A DNA stretch of 64,000 bases from Alicyclobacillaceae bacterium (GCA_029961045.1 JASBVN010000012.1:1-64000); one strand, 5' to 3'; positions 1-9,058 are shown, counted from the stretch's first letter. The notes: a model not told the origin generated them from the sequence alone. Translations and numbers: made by a program.

Positions 1-312
1 CAAGCAAGGCTGCAAAATCTCACCCAACATTCGGTGCTGGAACGGGTGGCCTGGACCCTGTGGCAGCAGGCCCTGGAATGGGGCCGCGAGACCTCCGGAG
101 GATATGTCATGTCCTTTCCCCTCACCCATTACGAACTCGCCAAATGGGTGGGAACCACCCGGGAATCGGCCAACCGGGCGATGAGTCTGCTGAAAAAGCG
201 CGGGATCATCGAGACCACAGGAGAACAAGTCCTCATCCTTCGCCCCGACCTCCTCCGGTCGCTGGCCGGCGGCCTGACGACAACGGAGACTTCCCCGGAA
301 CCCCGGCGCTGA
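1..312 (+). CDS. Crp/Fnr-family transcriptional regulator, C-terminal part (5' truncated)
   Basis: The reading frame is open from base 1 and ends at TGA 310-312, so the N-terminal cyclic-nucleotide-type sensor domain lies outside the window. What remains, about 103 residues, is a Crp-type winged helix: a stretch ending in 'SFPLTHYELAKWVGTTRE' (the Crp family recognition region with the T-R-E-S core) followed by 'LKKRGIIE' and a wing. Crp/Fnr proteins bind DNA as dimers and respond to cAMP, oxygen, NO or redox. The effector cannot be told without the N-terminus. It lies 168 bp upstream of feoA in the same orientation, so an Fnr-like link to oxygen or iron is possible but only inferred. Confidence 0.8.
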   Translation, partial: QARLQNLTQHSVLERVAWTLWQQALEWGRETSGGYVMSFPLTHYELAKWVGTTRESANRAMSLLKKRGIIETTGEQVLILRPDLLRSLAGGLTTTETSPEPRR

Positions 313-446
313 CCCTACCCACCGGGACTCCGACACCGTTTTTCTGGTCTACCCGATCTGACATTTCACCCTCCGCAACTGCTCTTTGAAAAATGTTCAA
401 TTTTATGTCACAATCGGGACACGGAAGATCCCTTATCCTTAAAGGT

Positions 447-461
447 AAACGATAATCGTTT
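447..461. promoter_or_regulatory. Fur-like box upstream of feoA
   Basis: A perfect 7-1-7 inverted repeat, AAACGAT-A-ATCGTTT, lies 18 bp before the feoA start. The 7-1-7 architecture is the classic Fur/Zur/PerR operator of Bacillus; the ATAATCG core and the feoAB context favour Fur. A clear sigma-A promoter could not be assigned; the box probably overlaps or follows the -10. No search against a Fur matrix was run. Confidence 0.6.
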
Positions 462-479
462 TCAATTGGGGTGTTTCCT

Positions 480-767
480 ATGAGGTTAAGCGACTGCCCG
501 ATCGGAAGCAAAGCCCGAATCGCCAATTTGTCCATTCCCGACAGCGGCCACCGCCACCGGCTGATGGATCTCGGGTGGTTACCGGGCACCGAAGTGACGG
601 TCGTGCGCCGGGCTCCCTTCGGGGACCCGATCATTGTCCGCCTTCGCGGATTCCAGATGGGGATCCGCTTCAAAGACGCCCAGTACGTGGAGATGGATGA
701 CACTTGCCGCCTCGAGGCGGAGAGCGCCCGACATGTGGAGCTCGAACCTCCGGAGAGCCGGCCATGA
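480..767 (+). CDS. feoA: FeoA, ferrous iron transport accessory protein
   Basis: A 95-residue SH3-like FeoA-domain protein. It shows the family pattern: an N-terminal '[12 protein letters not shown]', then '[14 protein letters not shown]' and a C-terminal 'IRLRGFQ..I'-like strand ending in 'YVEM'. FeoA is a small cytosolic protein that assists FeoB in Fe2+ uptake. I chose ATG 480 over GTG 471 because the weak GGGG ribosome site at 467-471 is correctly spaced for 480. It is followed directly by feoB with an ATGA overlap, giving translational coupling. Regulation is likely by Fur through the box at 447-461. Confidence 0.9.
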   Translation: MRLSDCPIGSKARIANLSIPDSGHRHRLMDLGWLPGTEVTVVRRAPFGDPIIVRLRGFQMGIRFKDAQYVEMDDTCRLEAESARHVELEPPESRP

Positions 768-2839
768 GAGATATGAATCCCGTGAAGGCAACGGTCCGGA
801 CGGCAGCATTGGCCGGTAACCCGAATGCCGGGAAGACGTCTTTATTCAATCTCCTCACCGGCACACGTCAGCAAGTCGGCAACTGGCCCGGCGTCACCGT
901 GGAGAAAAAAGAGGGCTGGTGCCGGGACTTGCCCGACTGTCAAGTGATTGACCTGCCCGGCATCTACAGTCTGGCCGCCCGGTCACCGGAGGAGAGGATC
1001 GCCGTCACCTACCTGCTTGAGCATCCACCGGAAGCTGTGCTCAACGTGGTCGACGCATCCAATCTTGAGCGGCATCTGTACTTTACAAGTCAGATCCTGG
1101 AGATGGGATTGCCCACCCTCGTGGTCCTGAACATGGTGGATGTCGCCGCGGCCCGGGGACGGTCGATCGACGTGCAGCGTTTGGAAGAGTGTCTGGGCGT
1201 TCCGGTGGTGCCGACGGCCGCCCACCGAGGCGAGGGAAAAGAGCGGTTGATCCAGCAGATGGGTGCTCGGCCCCCCGTTCCTCGCTTCACCCTTCCCTTG
1301 CCCCAGAAATGGGAGCAGGCTGTAGAAGCGGTGACGGCCGTTCTGGAAATGGAAAAAGAGAATTTGCCTTTTGCCGTCTCCCGCCGCTGGATCGCCGCCA
1401 TGTGGTTAGAAGGAAACCCGGCGATCATCGACATCATCCGCCCCCGCCTCTCGCCGGCAGCCGCAACAAGGTTGGACCGTCTGCGGGAACTGTATTCTGA
1501 AGCTCCCGAAGAGATACGCCGGGCTCGATACGAATGGGCGGCCCGGACGGCGGCGGAGGTGACGAGAGCGGCAACCGCCGAAAAAGGCCCTCGCGACACA
1601 TCCGGCCCGGTGCATGCGGCGGGCGGATCTCGGGCGAGGTGGGATTGGAGCGACCGGCTCGACGACATCCTTCTCCACCGGTACGCCGGCATCCCGATCT
1701 TCCTCGCCGTCATGGCTTTGCTGTTCGAAGCGACTTTCAATTGGCTGGGAACGCCCTTGTCCGATTTTCTCGACGGGTGGTTCAGCGGAACCCTGACAAA
1801 GGCCGTCGAGGAAATCCTTGTCGCCGCCGGAAGTCCGCCTTGGTTTACGGCGTTGATGACGGAAGGGGTCATCGGCGGAGTGGGGGCCGTGTTGGTGTTC
1901 GTTCCCCAAATCGCCGTCCTGTTTTTCGGACTTTCTTTTCTCGAAGATTCCGGATACATGGCCAGGGCGGCCGTGCTCATGGACAGGGTGATGAGAGCCG
2001 CAGGCCTCGGCGGGCGATCCTTCATCCCGATGGTCCTGGGATTCGGCTGTAATGTCCCGGCGATCATGGCGACGCGAACGTTGGAGGATCCCCGGACCCG
2101 GCTCATCAGCATCCTGGTCATTCCCTTTATGTCCTGCTCCGCGCGCCTGTCGGTGTACGCCCTTTTGGTACCCGCCTTTTTCGGCCAGTGGCAAGGGCAA
2201 ATCGTTTTTCTTCTCTATCTCACGGGAGTGTTGATGGGAGCGGTGACAGCCCGGTGGCTCGGGAAGAGCCTCGGAACCGGGGAGTCGTTGTTCCTCATGG
2301 AATTGCCGCCCTATCACCTGCCGACCTTCAAAAATCTCGCCCTGCACACGTGGGACAAGGTGAAAGGATTCGTCCGCAAAGCGGGGACGATCATTTTCTC
2401 GGTGTCCGTCTTGCTCTGGTTTCTCGGCCATTTCTCTTGGCGGGGAGAAGTGCCCATCTCCGAAAGCTTCCTCGCTTCCCTCGGAGGATGGATCGCGCCG
2501 TTGTTCGACCCCATGGGATTCGGTTCCTGGCAAGCGGGGGTGGCCTTGTTAACCGGCTTTCTCGCCAAGGAATTGGTGGTCGCCACCATGGGCATCGCTT
2601 ATGGCGCCGGGGACGCGGAGAACAGCCTCGCCGCGCTGTTGCATGCCGCCTTTACGCCGGCAACGGCCCTGGCCTTTCTCTTCTTTGTCCTCTTGTACAC
2701 CCCGTGCCTCTCGACGGTGGCCATGATCAAGCGGGAAACGGGGTCTTGGAAATGGGCGGGATTTTCGGTCGTCTACAGCGCGTCCGTCGCCTGGATCGTC
2801 GCTTGGGCTGTATACCAGGTAGCCCGCCGGATGCTGTGA
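764..2839 (+). CDS. feoB: FeoB, ferrous iron transporter GTPase
   Basis: A 691-residue inner-membrane Fe2+ transporter. The cytosolic N-terminal G domain has G1 'GNPNAGKT' at about residues 18-25, a DLPG G3 motif and an NMVD G4 motif; it is followed by a helical spacer and a C-terminal membrane domain of many hydrophobic helices carrying the two Gate regions (for example '[16 protein letters not shown]' and 'LYTPCLSTV'). The start ATG 764 overlaps the feoA stop (ATGA) and is preceded by GGAG at 752-755. Length fits small Gram-positive FeoB proteins. Part of feoA-feoB-Cys-rich peptide operon. Confidence 0.96.
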   Translation: MRDMNPVKATVRTAALAGNPNAGKTSLFNLLTGTRQQVGNWPGVTVEKKEGWCRDLPDCQVIDLPGIYSLAARSPEERIAVTYLLEHPPEAVLNVVDASNLERHLYFTSQILEMGLPTLVVLNMVDVAAARGRSIDVQRLEECLGVPVVPTAAHRGEGKERLIQQMGARPPVPRFTLPLPQKWEQAVEAVTAVLEMEKENLPFAVSRRWIAAMWLEGNPAIIDIIRPRLSPAAATRLDRLRELYSEAPEEIRRARYEWAARTAAEVTRAATAEKGPRDTSGPVHAAGGSRARWDWSDRLDDILLHRYAGIPIFLAVMALLFEATFNWLGTPLSDFLDGWFSGTLTKAVEEILVAAGSPPWFTALMTEGVIGGVGAVLVFVPQIAVLFFGLSFLEDSGYMARAAVLMDRVMRAAGLGGRSFIPMVLGFGCNVPAIMATRTLEDPRTRLISILVIPFMSCSARLSVYALLVPAFFGQWQGQIVFLLYLTGVLMGAVTARWLGKSLGTGESLFLMELPPYHLPTFKNLALHTWDKVKGFVRKAGTIIFSVSVLLWFLGHFSWRGEVPISESFLASLGGWIAPLFDPMGFGSWQAGVALLTGFLAKELVVATMGIAYGAGDAENSLAALLHAAFTPATALAFLFFVLLYTPCLSTVAMIKRETGSWKWAGFSVVYSASVAWIVAWAVYQVARRML

Positions 2840-2952
2840 GGGAGGGAGTGGGCACGGTCGCCGCCCATCCGCCGGAAAAAGGGCTCCTCGCTCTCGTCGA
2901 TGTTGAACTTCTATTTTCACGCGGATATGAGTATAAGGGGAGGTTTTGGAGG

Positions 2953-3141
2953 ATGATCTACCTCGTCATCGCCGGTGTCCTGGGGCTGGCAGCGTGGCAA
3001 TTGGCGGCTCTGGTGCGGCGCCTGAGAACGGGCAACTGTGCAAGCGGATGCTCCGAATGCGGCGGGCGGCATCATTGTCCCCTATCCCTCAATGATCCTG
3101 AACCATCGCATAAGGCGAACGGGCTGCCTCCCTCGCGGTGA
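2953..3141 (+). CDS. FeoB-associated Cys-rich membrane peptide
   Basis: A 62-residue protein with one N-terminal membrane helix (residues 2-21), a basic turn (RRLR) and a Cys cluster C29-x3-C33-x2-C36-x5-C42 next to two histidines. This matches the small FeoB-associated Cys-rich membrane protein family, a FeoC-like third component seen downstream of feoB in many Firmicutes. The Cys/His cluster may bind iron or an Fe-S cluster; that is inference. A strong ribosome site AAGGGGAGG lies nine bases before ATG 2953. It sits 113 bp after feoB and its stop codon lies inside a stem-loop. Confidence 0.75.
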   Translation: MIYLVIAGVLGLAAWQLAALVRRLRTGNCASGCSECGGRHHCPLSLNDPEPSHKANGLPPSR

Positions 3142-3148
3142 GGCAGCC
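3122..3148. other. Stem-loop overlapping the stop codon of the Feo peptide
   Basis: A perfect 9-bp stem, GGCTGCCTC and GAGGCAGCC, with a 9-base loop spans the TGA of the Feo-associated peptide. It has no U-tract on either side, so it is either a weak intrinsic terminator or an RNA 3'-end stabiliser. It lies between the feo operon and a possible small convergent gene at 3170-3280. Confidence 0.5.
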
Positions 3149-3169
3149 ATGTGTTCTGTGGCCGATCCG

Positions 3170-3280
3170 TCAAGCGCCCTCCAGCGCCCGGCCGGCGGCG
3201 AGGGAAAGTTGCACCACACGGGCGAAACCGATGTCCGCCACAGGTAGTGAGTAAACCTTCCGTCTTCGTGAACCGATCAT
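3170..3280 (-). CDS. Possible 36-residue peptide
   Basis: A short frame starts at ATG 3280 with a well-placed ribosome site (GGGAGG about seven bases upstream) and ends at TGA 3172-3170. The peptide starts MIGSRRRKVY, then has an amphipathic stretch containing 'VADIGFARVVQLSLAAG'. A TATATT hexamer lies upstream on the minus strand. I do not recognise the peptide. The ribosome site and protein-like composition support it, but the length makes it uncertain. Confidence 0.3.
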   Translation of the reverse strand: MIGSRRRKVYSLPVADIGFARVVQLSLAAGRALEGA

Positions 3281-3402
3281 GTTTCATCCTCCCACCCCTT
3301 TCGTTTGCCATCCCAATATACCCGAAACGGGGCGGTTTCGCGGTGATACCCGTCACAGGAGCAAACAGGGGCGAACCGAAAATCTTCCCATCCCCCCCAC
3401 CC

Positions 3403-3431
3403 TTGACACAGCCATTGCATCGTGATTTTCT
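3403..3431 (+). promoter_or_regulatory. Weak candidate sigma-A promoter for the dioxygenase gene
   Basis: A perfect TTGACA at 3403-3408 is followed after 17 bases by TTTTCT (3 of 6 matches to the -10 consensus). An alternative -10 further down (TATGTATAAG, 3431-3440) has poor spacing. The AT-rich island here supports a promoter somewhere in the region. Confidence 0.3.
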
Positions 3432-3509
3432 ATGTATAAGTAAGTTAGTATCTGCAAAGAGATTAAATGCACCCCGAGACCCGCATCCTTTCGACGAGGA
3501 GGAATTTCG

Positions 3510-4295
3510 GTGATCCCGTCGTATTTTATCGCCCACGGCGCGCCGACTCTGGCCGTCGAGGACAATGCCTACACCCGGTTCTTGCAAAATCTGCCCACGC
3601 GCTTCCCGCGGCCCCGGGCGGTGTTCATTTTCACCGCCCACTGGGAATCGCCGGTGCAGCTCGTCGGAGCCCCGGAGCGGTTCGGGATGATCTACGATTT
3701 CGGCGGTTTCCCGGAGGAACTGTACCGGATCGTGTATCCCGCCCAAGGAGCTCCGGAAGCGGCGGAAGAGGCCCGGTCGCTGTTGGAGCGGGCCGGCATT
3801 CCCGCCCGGATCGACCGCGCCAGGGGGCTCGATCACGGCGCTTGGGTGGTGCTCCGCCTTCTGTTTCCCCAAGCGGATGTCCCGGTCGTCGCCCTTTCGG
3901 TCAATCCCGCCCTTCCCCCGGAAGAGCAGTACGCCATCGGGCGGGCCCTCGCCCCGTTGCGCCGGGACGCGCTGATCCTCGGCAGCGGCGGGACGGTACA
4001 CAATCTTTGGTCCCTCGATTGGGGGCAGGGAACAGACGGGCCGGCGGCGGACTGGGCGGTGGATTTCGACGACTGGCTGCAACGGCAACTGGAGGAATGG
4101 AACACCGAGGCCCTCTTTCGCTACGAGTCCGAGGCTCCGTATGCCCGCCGTGCTGTGCCGCGAAACGAGCACTTCATCCCGCTTCTTCTCGCCATGGGAG
4201 CCGCCGATGACGACCGCCTGGCCCGCCGGCTGTTTCAGACTTACCAATACGGCTCCCTGAGCCTCGCCTGCTGGGAATTTGGAAATGCCAAGTAG
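3510..4295 (+). CDS. LigB/DODA-type extradiol ring-cleavage dioxygenase
   Basis: A 261-residue member of the class III extradiol dioxygenase (DOPA 4,5-dioxygenase, YgiD-like) family. Likely metal ligands and catalytic residues are visible: H9 in 'IAHGAP', H44 in 'TAHWES', H109 in 'DHGAW' and H164 in 'GGTVHNL'. Family members bind Fe2+ or Zn2+ and open catechol-type rings; the natural substrate here is unknown. The GTG start at 3510 has a strong GAGGAGGA site (3496-3503). It probably forms a two-gene operon with the methyltransferase 11 bp downstream. Confidence 0.85.
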   Translation: MIPSYFIAHGAPTLAVEDNAYTRFLQNLPTRFPRPRAVFIFTAHWESPVQLVGAPERFGMIYDFGGFPEELYRIVYPAQGAPEAAEEARSLLERAGIPARIDRARGLDHGAWVVLRLLFPQADVPVVALSVNPALPPEEQYAIGRALAPLRRDALILGSGGTVHNLWSLDWGQGTDGPAADWAVDFDDWLQRQLEEWNTEALFRYESEAPYARRAVPRNEHFIPLLLAMGAADDDRLARRLFQTYQYGSLSLACWEFGNAK

Positions 4296-4306
4296 GGGGC
4301 GATCGG

Positions 4307-5083
4307 ATGGACGATCCGAAAAAAGCGGTCCAAGCCCAATTTGGAAAAAATGCCGATTTGTATGTGAAGAGTCGAAATCACGCCCAAGGTCCAGATCTGA
4401 AAAAACTGGTATCCATCTCCGGAGCTCGCCCCGACCAACTTGTCCTTGACGTCGCGACTGGCGGCGGACACGTGGCCAATGCCCTGGCCCCTCTCGTCAA
4501 GAAAGTCATCGCCCTGGACTTCACGCGGAAAATGTTGGAGGCAGCTCGAACGTTCATCGAGAAGAACGGACACTTCAATGTGGAATTTGTCCAGGGCGAC
4601 GCGGAAAACCTGCCGTTCGACGACGCGGTGTTTCATCTGGCAACCTGCCGGATTGCTGCCCATCACTTCCCGAATGTAAAACAATTCCTCGCAGAAGCCT
4701 ACCGCGTCTTAAAGCCAGGAGGAAAGTTTCTCCTCGTCGACAACATCGCAGACGAAGACGACGAAGTGGACCGATTCTACAACGATATCGAAAAACGACG
4801 GGATTTCAGCCATTATCGCGCCTGGAAACGAAGCGAATGGTTGTCGATGTTGAAAGACTCCGGCTTCATCGTGGAGGAGTGTCACACCTTTTCCAAGACT
4901 TTCGACTTTGACAATTGGTTTGACCGAATGAATCCCTCCCCGGAATCGAAAAAGGAATTGACGGCCGTGATGCTCCAGGCTTCGCCAAAGATCAAAGCGA
5001 AACTAAAGATCATCGAGAGGAACGGCAAAATTCGATCCTTTGAAGGAAAAGCGGTCTTGCTGAAGGCGGTGAAGCCCGCCTAA
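4307..5083 (+). CDS. Class I SAM-dependent methyltransferase (UbiE/YcgJ-like)
   Basis: A 258-residue Rossmann-fold methyltransferase of the Methyltransf_11 type. Motif I 'VLDVATGGGHVA' lies at residues 46-57, the acidic post-I strand is 'VIALDFT', and 'GDAENLPFDD' is the usual motif II region. Substrate unknown; the nearest relatives by pattern are small-molecule methyltransferases such as YcgJ. Its codon usage looks a little more AT-rich and lysine-rich than its neighbours, which might reflect a separate origin. It lies 11 bp after the dioxygenase, so both may act on the same aromatic compound. Confidence 0.8.
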   Translation: MDDPKKAVQAQFGKNADLYVKSRNHAQGPDLKKLVSISGARPDQLVLDVATGGGHVANALAPLVKKVIALDFTRKMLEAARTFIEKNGHFNVEFVQGDAENLPFDDAVFHLATCRIAAHHFPNVKQFLAEAYRVLKPGGKFLLVDNIADEDDEVDRFYNDIEKRRDFSHYRAWKRSEWLSMLKDSGFIVEECHTFSKTFDFDNWFDRMNPSPESKKELTAVMLQASPKIKAKLKIIERNGKIRSFEGKAVLLKAVKPA

Positions 5084-5189
5084 CCTGTCGGGAGCATCGT
5101 GGGATTCGTCCGGTACAACGCCCGTTCCGCAGCTCTTCCGGCTCTTGAACGTTGATCACCGGGAGGTGCCCCAACAGGGCCTCCTTTGC

Positions 5190-5999
5190 CTATTTCAGCC
5201 CCGACTGCAAAAAACTCGAGATGATCTGCCGCTGGGCGACGAGATAAAGGAGCAGGGCCGGCAGGGTCGCCAGGGTCGCCCCCGCCATGAGGGCTCCCCA
5301 GTTGTTGCCTCCCTCCAGGCTGACAAAACCCTGGAGGCCGACGGTCAGGGTCTTCATGCCGGGATCGGTCAGGACCACCAGGGGCCACAAATACTCATTC
5401 CACGTGTTGACGAATACCAGGATCGCCAGCGCCGCGATGGGCGACCGCAGCCCCGGCACCACCACCCGCCACAAAATCCGCCAAGTCCCCGCCCCGTCCA
5501 CCCGGGCCGCCTCCAGCAATTCCCGGGGAAACGCCATCATGTGTTGGCGCAGGAAAAACACCCCGAAGGCGTTGGCCAGTTGCGGCACCACCGCCCCCGC
5601 ATAGGTGTTGAGCCACCCGAGGGACGAGATCAACAGATAGTTGGGCAAAAGCGTCACCTGGATGGGGATCATCATCGTCCCGATCACCGCATAAAACAGC
5701 AGGTCCCGGCCGGGAAACCGGAACAGGCCGAACACATAGGCGGCCAGTATGGCCGTCAGCACCTGTCCTGCCGTCACCGGCAGCGCCACTGCCACCGTAT
5801 TCTTGAAAAACGTCAGGATCGGCGTGCGCGTGAACACCTCGACATAGTTGGCCCAGGTGACGGGATGGGGCAGCCATCCGCCGCCGAACACCTGCTCCGG
5901 CGTCTTCAACGAGGTGGAGACCATCCACAACAGGGGAAACAGGAGCATGGCGCCGGAAACCGCCGCCAATGCGTGGATCCACCAGGCCGCCCGTTTCAT
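5190..5999 (-). CDS. ABC transporter permease, MalG/UgpE type
   Basis: A 269-residue inner-membrane permease of the CUT1 carbohydrate/glycerol-phosphate importer family with about six membrane helices. The cytoplasmic EAA loop 'EAARVDGAGTWRI' that docks the ATPase is present, followed by 'VVPGLRSPI'. Its start overlaps the stop of the partner permease by four bases. It is the last gene of the glpP-led operon. No ATPase gene is nearby, so a shared MsmX/UgpC-type ATPase elsewhere must energise it. The GlpP context suggests sn-glycerol-3-phosphate or a glycerophosphodiester as cargo (inference). Confidence 0.85.
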   Translation of the reverse strand: MKRAAWWIHALAAVSGAMLLFPLLWMVSTSLKTPEQVFGGGWLPHPVTWANYVEVFTRTPILTFFKNTVAVALPVTAGQVLTAILAAYVFGLFRFPGRDLLFYAVIGTMMIPIQVTLLPNYLLISSLGWLNTYAGAVVPQLANAFGVFFLRQHMMAFPRELLEAARVDGAGTWRILWRVVVPGLRSPIAALAILVFVNTWNEYLWPLVVLTDPGMKTLTVGLQGFVSLEGGNNWGALMAGATLATLPALLLYLVAQRQIISSFLQSGLK

Positions 6000-6937
6000 T
6001 CCGCCCTCACCCTCCGGTCGATCACGCGGATTTGCCAGACCGCCAGAATCAGAAACACCGCGAACACCACCACGCTCGCAGCCGAAGCCATGCCGGTTCT
6101 AAAGAACTGGAATCCCTGTTCCCAGATCAGGTACACCACATTGGTGCTGGCCTGATTCGGCCCGCCTTGGGTCAAGATCTGGATGGGCACAAAGACGTCC
6201 TGGGCGGCCTCCAACACCGCCGTCAGCGCCACAAACACCGTCGTCGGCATGAGCAAGGGCCAGGTGATCCGCCGGAAAATTTGCAGGCGCCCGGCGCCGT
6301 CCACCTTGGCCGCCTCCACATATTCCGGCGGAATGTTGAGGAGGGCGGCCAGGTACAAAATAAAACTCAACCCGAACCCTTTCCAGATCGCGACCGCCGA
6401 TAGCGACGCGATCACCCAACCGGGATCGGAAAGCCACATCGGCCCCTCCAGGCCGAAACTCCGTAAAACCCCGTTGAGCACCCCGCCGATGGGATTCAGA
6501 ATCCACAGCCAGAGCAGAGACGCCACGGCCATCGACACCACGGCCGGAACAAACATCACGCCCCGATAAACTTTGTGCCACCGGCCGGCAACCTCCGCCA
6601 CCGCCCAAGCAGCCGCCAAGGGCAACAGGCCTTTGCCGAGCAACATCCACCCCATGTACTGCACCGTATTCCAGAGGGCCGTGCGAAAATCCCGGCCGGA
6701 GAACAGCTCCGCGTAGTTTCTCCCCCCGACGAACGTCTTGACCGGGCTCACCATGTTCCACTCATAAAGAGACAGGTACGCCGTCTGCACCAGGGGCCAG
6801 TACACGAACACCGCCAGTACGGCGAACAGAGGCGCCAGATACAGATAGGGGCGAAACAGGGGAAGGGCGCGCCGGAACGCCCCGGACCGCCCCACCGCAC
6901 GCCCCGCAGGCTGCGCCTTCGTCAACACCCGTTCCAT
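5996..6937 (-). CDS. ABC transporter permease, MalF/UgpA type
   Basis: A 313-residue permease with six predicted membrane helices and an extracytoplasmic loop after the first. The EAA loop is 'EAAKVDGAGRLQIFRRITW'. It is the UgpA/MalF-like partner of the permease at 5190-5999. The TGA of the upstream TIM-barrel gene is immediately followed by this ATG, giving tight coupling. The N-terminal 30 residues are basic and precede the first helix 'LYLAPLFAVLAVFVYWPL'. Confidence 0.87.
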   Translation of the reverse strand: MERVLTKAQPAGRAVGRSGAFRRALPLFRPYLYLAPLFAVLAVFVYWPLVQTAYLSLYEWNMVSPVKTFVGGRNYAELFSGRDFRTALWNTVQYMGWMLLGKGLLPLAAAWAVAEVAGRWHKVYRGVMFVPAVVSMAVASLLWLWILNPIGGVLNGVLRSFGLEGPMWLSDPGWVIASLSAVAIWKGFGLSFILYLAALLNIPPEYVEAAKVDGAGRLQIFRRITWPLLMPTTVFVALTAVLEAAQDVFVPIQILTQGGPNQASTNVVYLIWEQGFQFFRTGMASAASVVVFAVFLILAVWQIRVIDRRVRAE

Positions 6938-7762
6938 TCAGATCCCCCCGTGCGCCCACCGGGCGAGGTGGGACCGGAACACCGACAGATCGGTATCCTC
7001 CCGGTATTCCAACACCAGGTGCACCGGTCCGGGCAATGCGTCTATGGCCCTCCGGACCGCCGCCCAATCCACCCGCCCTTCGCCGGCGGGCAGGTGCTCG
7101 TCGGCGTCCCCGTGATTGTCGTGGAGGTGCATCGCCCGCACCCGGTCCCCCAGCGCCCCGAGCAGGGCGGGAATATTCCACCCGTTGGCAAAGGCGTGGC
7201 CGACGTCCACGATGGCGCCGCAGAAGGGGGACGCGAACTCCCGGATCAGCTTCTCAAACTCCTCCTGATCGAACAGAGCCGCCGGCCCGATCCCGGCGTT
7301 TTCGATCACCAGGAGCACCCCCAAGCGTTCCGCGGCGGTACACAGTCGCTCCAAATGCTCCCGGGCATACTCCTGGGCGCGCCGCCGGTCGTAGGTTCTC
7401 GACCCGTATCCCGGATGCACCACCACGTGTTTCGCTCCGATCCCGGCCCCCGTCACCAGGGCGTTCATGTACTGGCGCTCCGCCAGAAGCCGGAGTTCCG
7501 GATAGAGGGGATTGGCCAAATTGATCTCGAAAACCGGGGCGTGAAGGGACACCGGGATTTCCCGCCCGCCCAGCGCCCTCCGGATTTCGCCGGCGGCGCC
7601 GTCCGGGCGCTGCCATTCGGCGCCGTCCATCACCAGTTCGACCCCCGGCCATTCCCACTCTCGGGCCGCCGCCAACACCTCGGCCGGCCCCCGGCCCAGC
7701 AGGGGCAGAGCGGAAACAAACCACCTTTTTCTCTCTCCGTTCATCCCGTTCACCCTTCCCAT
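6938..7762 (-). CDS. Sugar phosphate isomerase/epimerase family TIM-barrel enzyme
   Basis: A 274-residue AP-endonuclease-2-type TIM barrel. A full set of candidate metal ligands can be seen: H in 'SLHAPVFE', H in 'VVVHPG', E in 'VIENAG', D and H in 'IVDVGHAF', H/D/H in 'MHLHDNHGDADEH' and E in 'LEYRED'. This resembles endonuclease IV-like di/trinuclear sites. It lies inside an Ugp-like import operon where a glycerophosphodiesterase (UgpQ) might be expected, so a phosphodiester or sugar-phosphate substrate is possible but unproven. ATG 7762 follows GAGGGGG; ATG 7744 with AAGGGTG is an alternative start. Confidence 0.75.
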   Translation of the reverse strand: MGRVNGMNGERKRWFVSALPLLGRGPAEVLAAAREWEWPGVELVMDGAEWQRPDGAAGEIRRALGGREIPVSLHAPVFEINLANPLYPELRLLAERQYMNALVTGAGIGAKHVVVHPGYGSRTYDRRRAQEYAREHLERLCTAAERLGVLLVIENAGIGPAALFDQEEFEKLIREFASPFCGAIVDVGHAFANGWNIPALLGALGDRVRAMHLHDNHGDADEHLPAGEGRVDWAAVRRAIDALPGPVHLVLEYREDTDLSVFRSHLARWAHGGI

Positions 7763-7771
7763 CGCGCCCCC

Positions 7772-9058
7772 TCAGGACTTGGGCAATAGCGGCTCGATGC
7801 GCGCCTTTGCCGCCTCCATCGCCGCCTTGGCGTCGCTTTTTCCCGCCAGGACGTCCATCCGGGCGTCGAGGAGGATCTTTTCCGCCTGCAGGCTGTTCGG
7901 GCCGGGAATGTTGCGCCACGGCACCGCGTCCTTGAGCTGGTCCACCGCCGGTTTCATCAGCGGCGCTTCCTTCAACAGCTCCTGGGTGACGTCGCGGCCG
8001 CCCATGGTGAGCCGGGAGGGCAGATACCCCGTCCCCAGGGACCAGGCTTTGAGGTTGTCCGGAGCCGTCAAAAACTTGATGAACTCCAGGGCCGCTTGTT
8101 GCTGGGCGGGATCCTTGGCAAACACCATCAGCACATTGCCGCCCGCCGGCACTTTCCGCGGCTTGTCCCCAAAGGTGGGATACGCGGCCGTGCGCAAATC
8201 GAAGGTCGCCTGTTTTTTCAGGCTGGACAACTCCGCGATCGTCGCGATGTACATCGCCAATTTGCCCGAGAGAAACGCCTGCTGGGCCTCTTTGTAGTTC
8301 ACGTTGGGCATGGTGCGGTCCCGGTTGACCATGTCCCCCCACATCTGGATCGCCTCGACGGCGACCGGTTCCGTGATCCCGAGACTCCCGTCGGGATTCA
8401 CGATATGTCCCCCGTTCGATTCGATGAGCGCCTGGGTGGACCAGTTATCCTCGTGCCGGATGAACACCCCCCACGCTCCCGTTTTCCCTTTGACCGTCCG
8501 GGCCACCTCCCGGAGCTCGTTCCAAGTCTTCGGCGGCTTCTCCGGGTCCAGACCCGCTTGTTTAAACAAATCCGCATTGTAGTAGATCACGGGATTGCTA
8601 ATCGAATACGGGATTCCTTCTAATTTCCCCTTCACCCGGCCGAGTTCCAGAATATTTTCCGGGAAGTCTTTGAGAAACCCGGGGTCGTTCTGCACCAGAT
8701 CCTGCAAGGAAACATGGGGAAAATTCTCCGCCGCATACTGCAAATGGCTGTAACTGATCTGGGACACGGCGGGCGGCCGCCCCGCGGCGATGGCCGACTG
8801 CAAGTTTTGCATCAGGCCCGCGTACATGTCGGGTTGAAACCGCTCCACCACCCGAATACCGGGGTGCGTGTCATTGAATTTTTTCACCAGTTCCCGCACC
8901 GCCGGACCGCCGAAACTATCCGAGTTCACATGATAATACTCGATGGTCAGGGGTTGATTCCCGGAAGAAGGCGAAGCGCCGCTTCCGCACCCGGCCAAGG
9001 CCACGGACGCGGCCAATCCGAGAACCGCCAAAGCGCCCACGGTCTTCCCGATCTTCAT
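7772..9058 (-). CDS. Extracellular solute-binding lipoprotein, UgpB-like
   Basis: A 428-residue family 1 solute-binding protein. It has a lipoprotein signal, 'LAASVALAGC', with the lipobox Cys near residue 23, then a type II periplasmic-binding fold starting 'LTIEYYHVNSDS'. The pattern is closest to UgpB-type glycerol-phosphate binders. The start ATG 9058 overlaps the glpP stop (ATGA); an apparent longer frame upstream is inside glpP and is not used. It captures substrate outside the membrane for the two downstream permeases. The specificity assignment rests mainly on the neighbouring glpP. Confidence 0.85.
   Translation of the reverse strand: MKIGKTVGALAVLGLAASVALAGCGSGASPSSGNQPLTIEYYHVNSDSFGGPAVRELVKKFNDTHPGIRVVERFQPDMYAGLMQNLQSAIAAGRPPAVSQISYSHLQYAAENFPHVSLQDLVQNDPGFLKDFPENILELGRVKGKLEGIPYSISNPVIYYNADLFKQAGLDPEKPPKTWNELREVARTVKGKTGAWGVFIRHEDNWSTQALIESNGGHIVNPDGSLGITEPVAVEAIQMWGDMVNRDRTMPNVNYKEAQQAFLSGKLAMYIATIAELSSLKKQATFDLRTAAYPTFGDKPRKVPAGGNVLMVFAKDPAQQQAALEFIKFLTAPDNLKAWSLGTGYLPSRLTMGGRDVTQELLKEAPLMKPAVDQLKDAVPWRNIPGPNSLQAEKILLDARMDVLAGKSDAKAAMEAAKARIEPLLPKS

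Larger units (their letters stand above)
3142..3509. other. Intergenic region between feo peptide and dioxygenase
   Basis: This 368-bp gap holds the right half of the stem-loop (to 3148), a possible 36-residue minus-strand gene (3170-3280), and a candidate promoter at 3403-3431 for the dioxygenase. It also contains an AT-rich stretch around 3420-3465. Nothing else is recognisable. Confidence 0.5.

Noticed and set aside
5260-5285. Short GGGTCGCCA tandem repeat
   Set aside because: It lies in the coding sequence of a permease and encodes an Ala/Thr-Leu repeat; likely codon-level chance.
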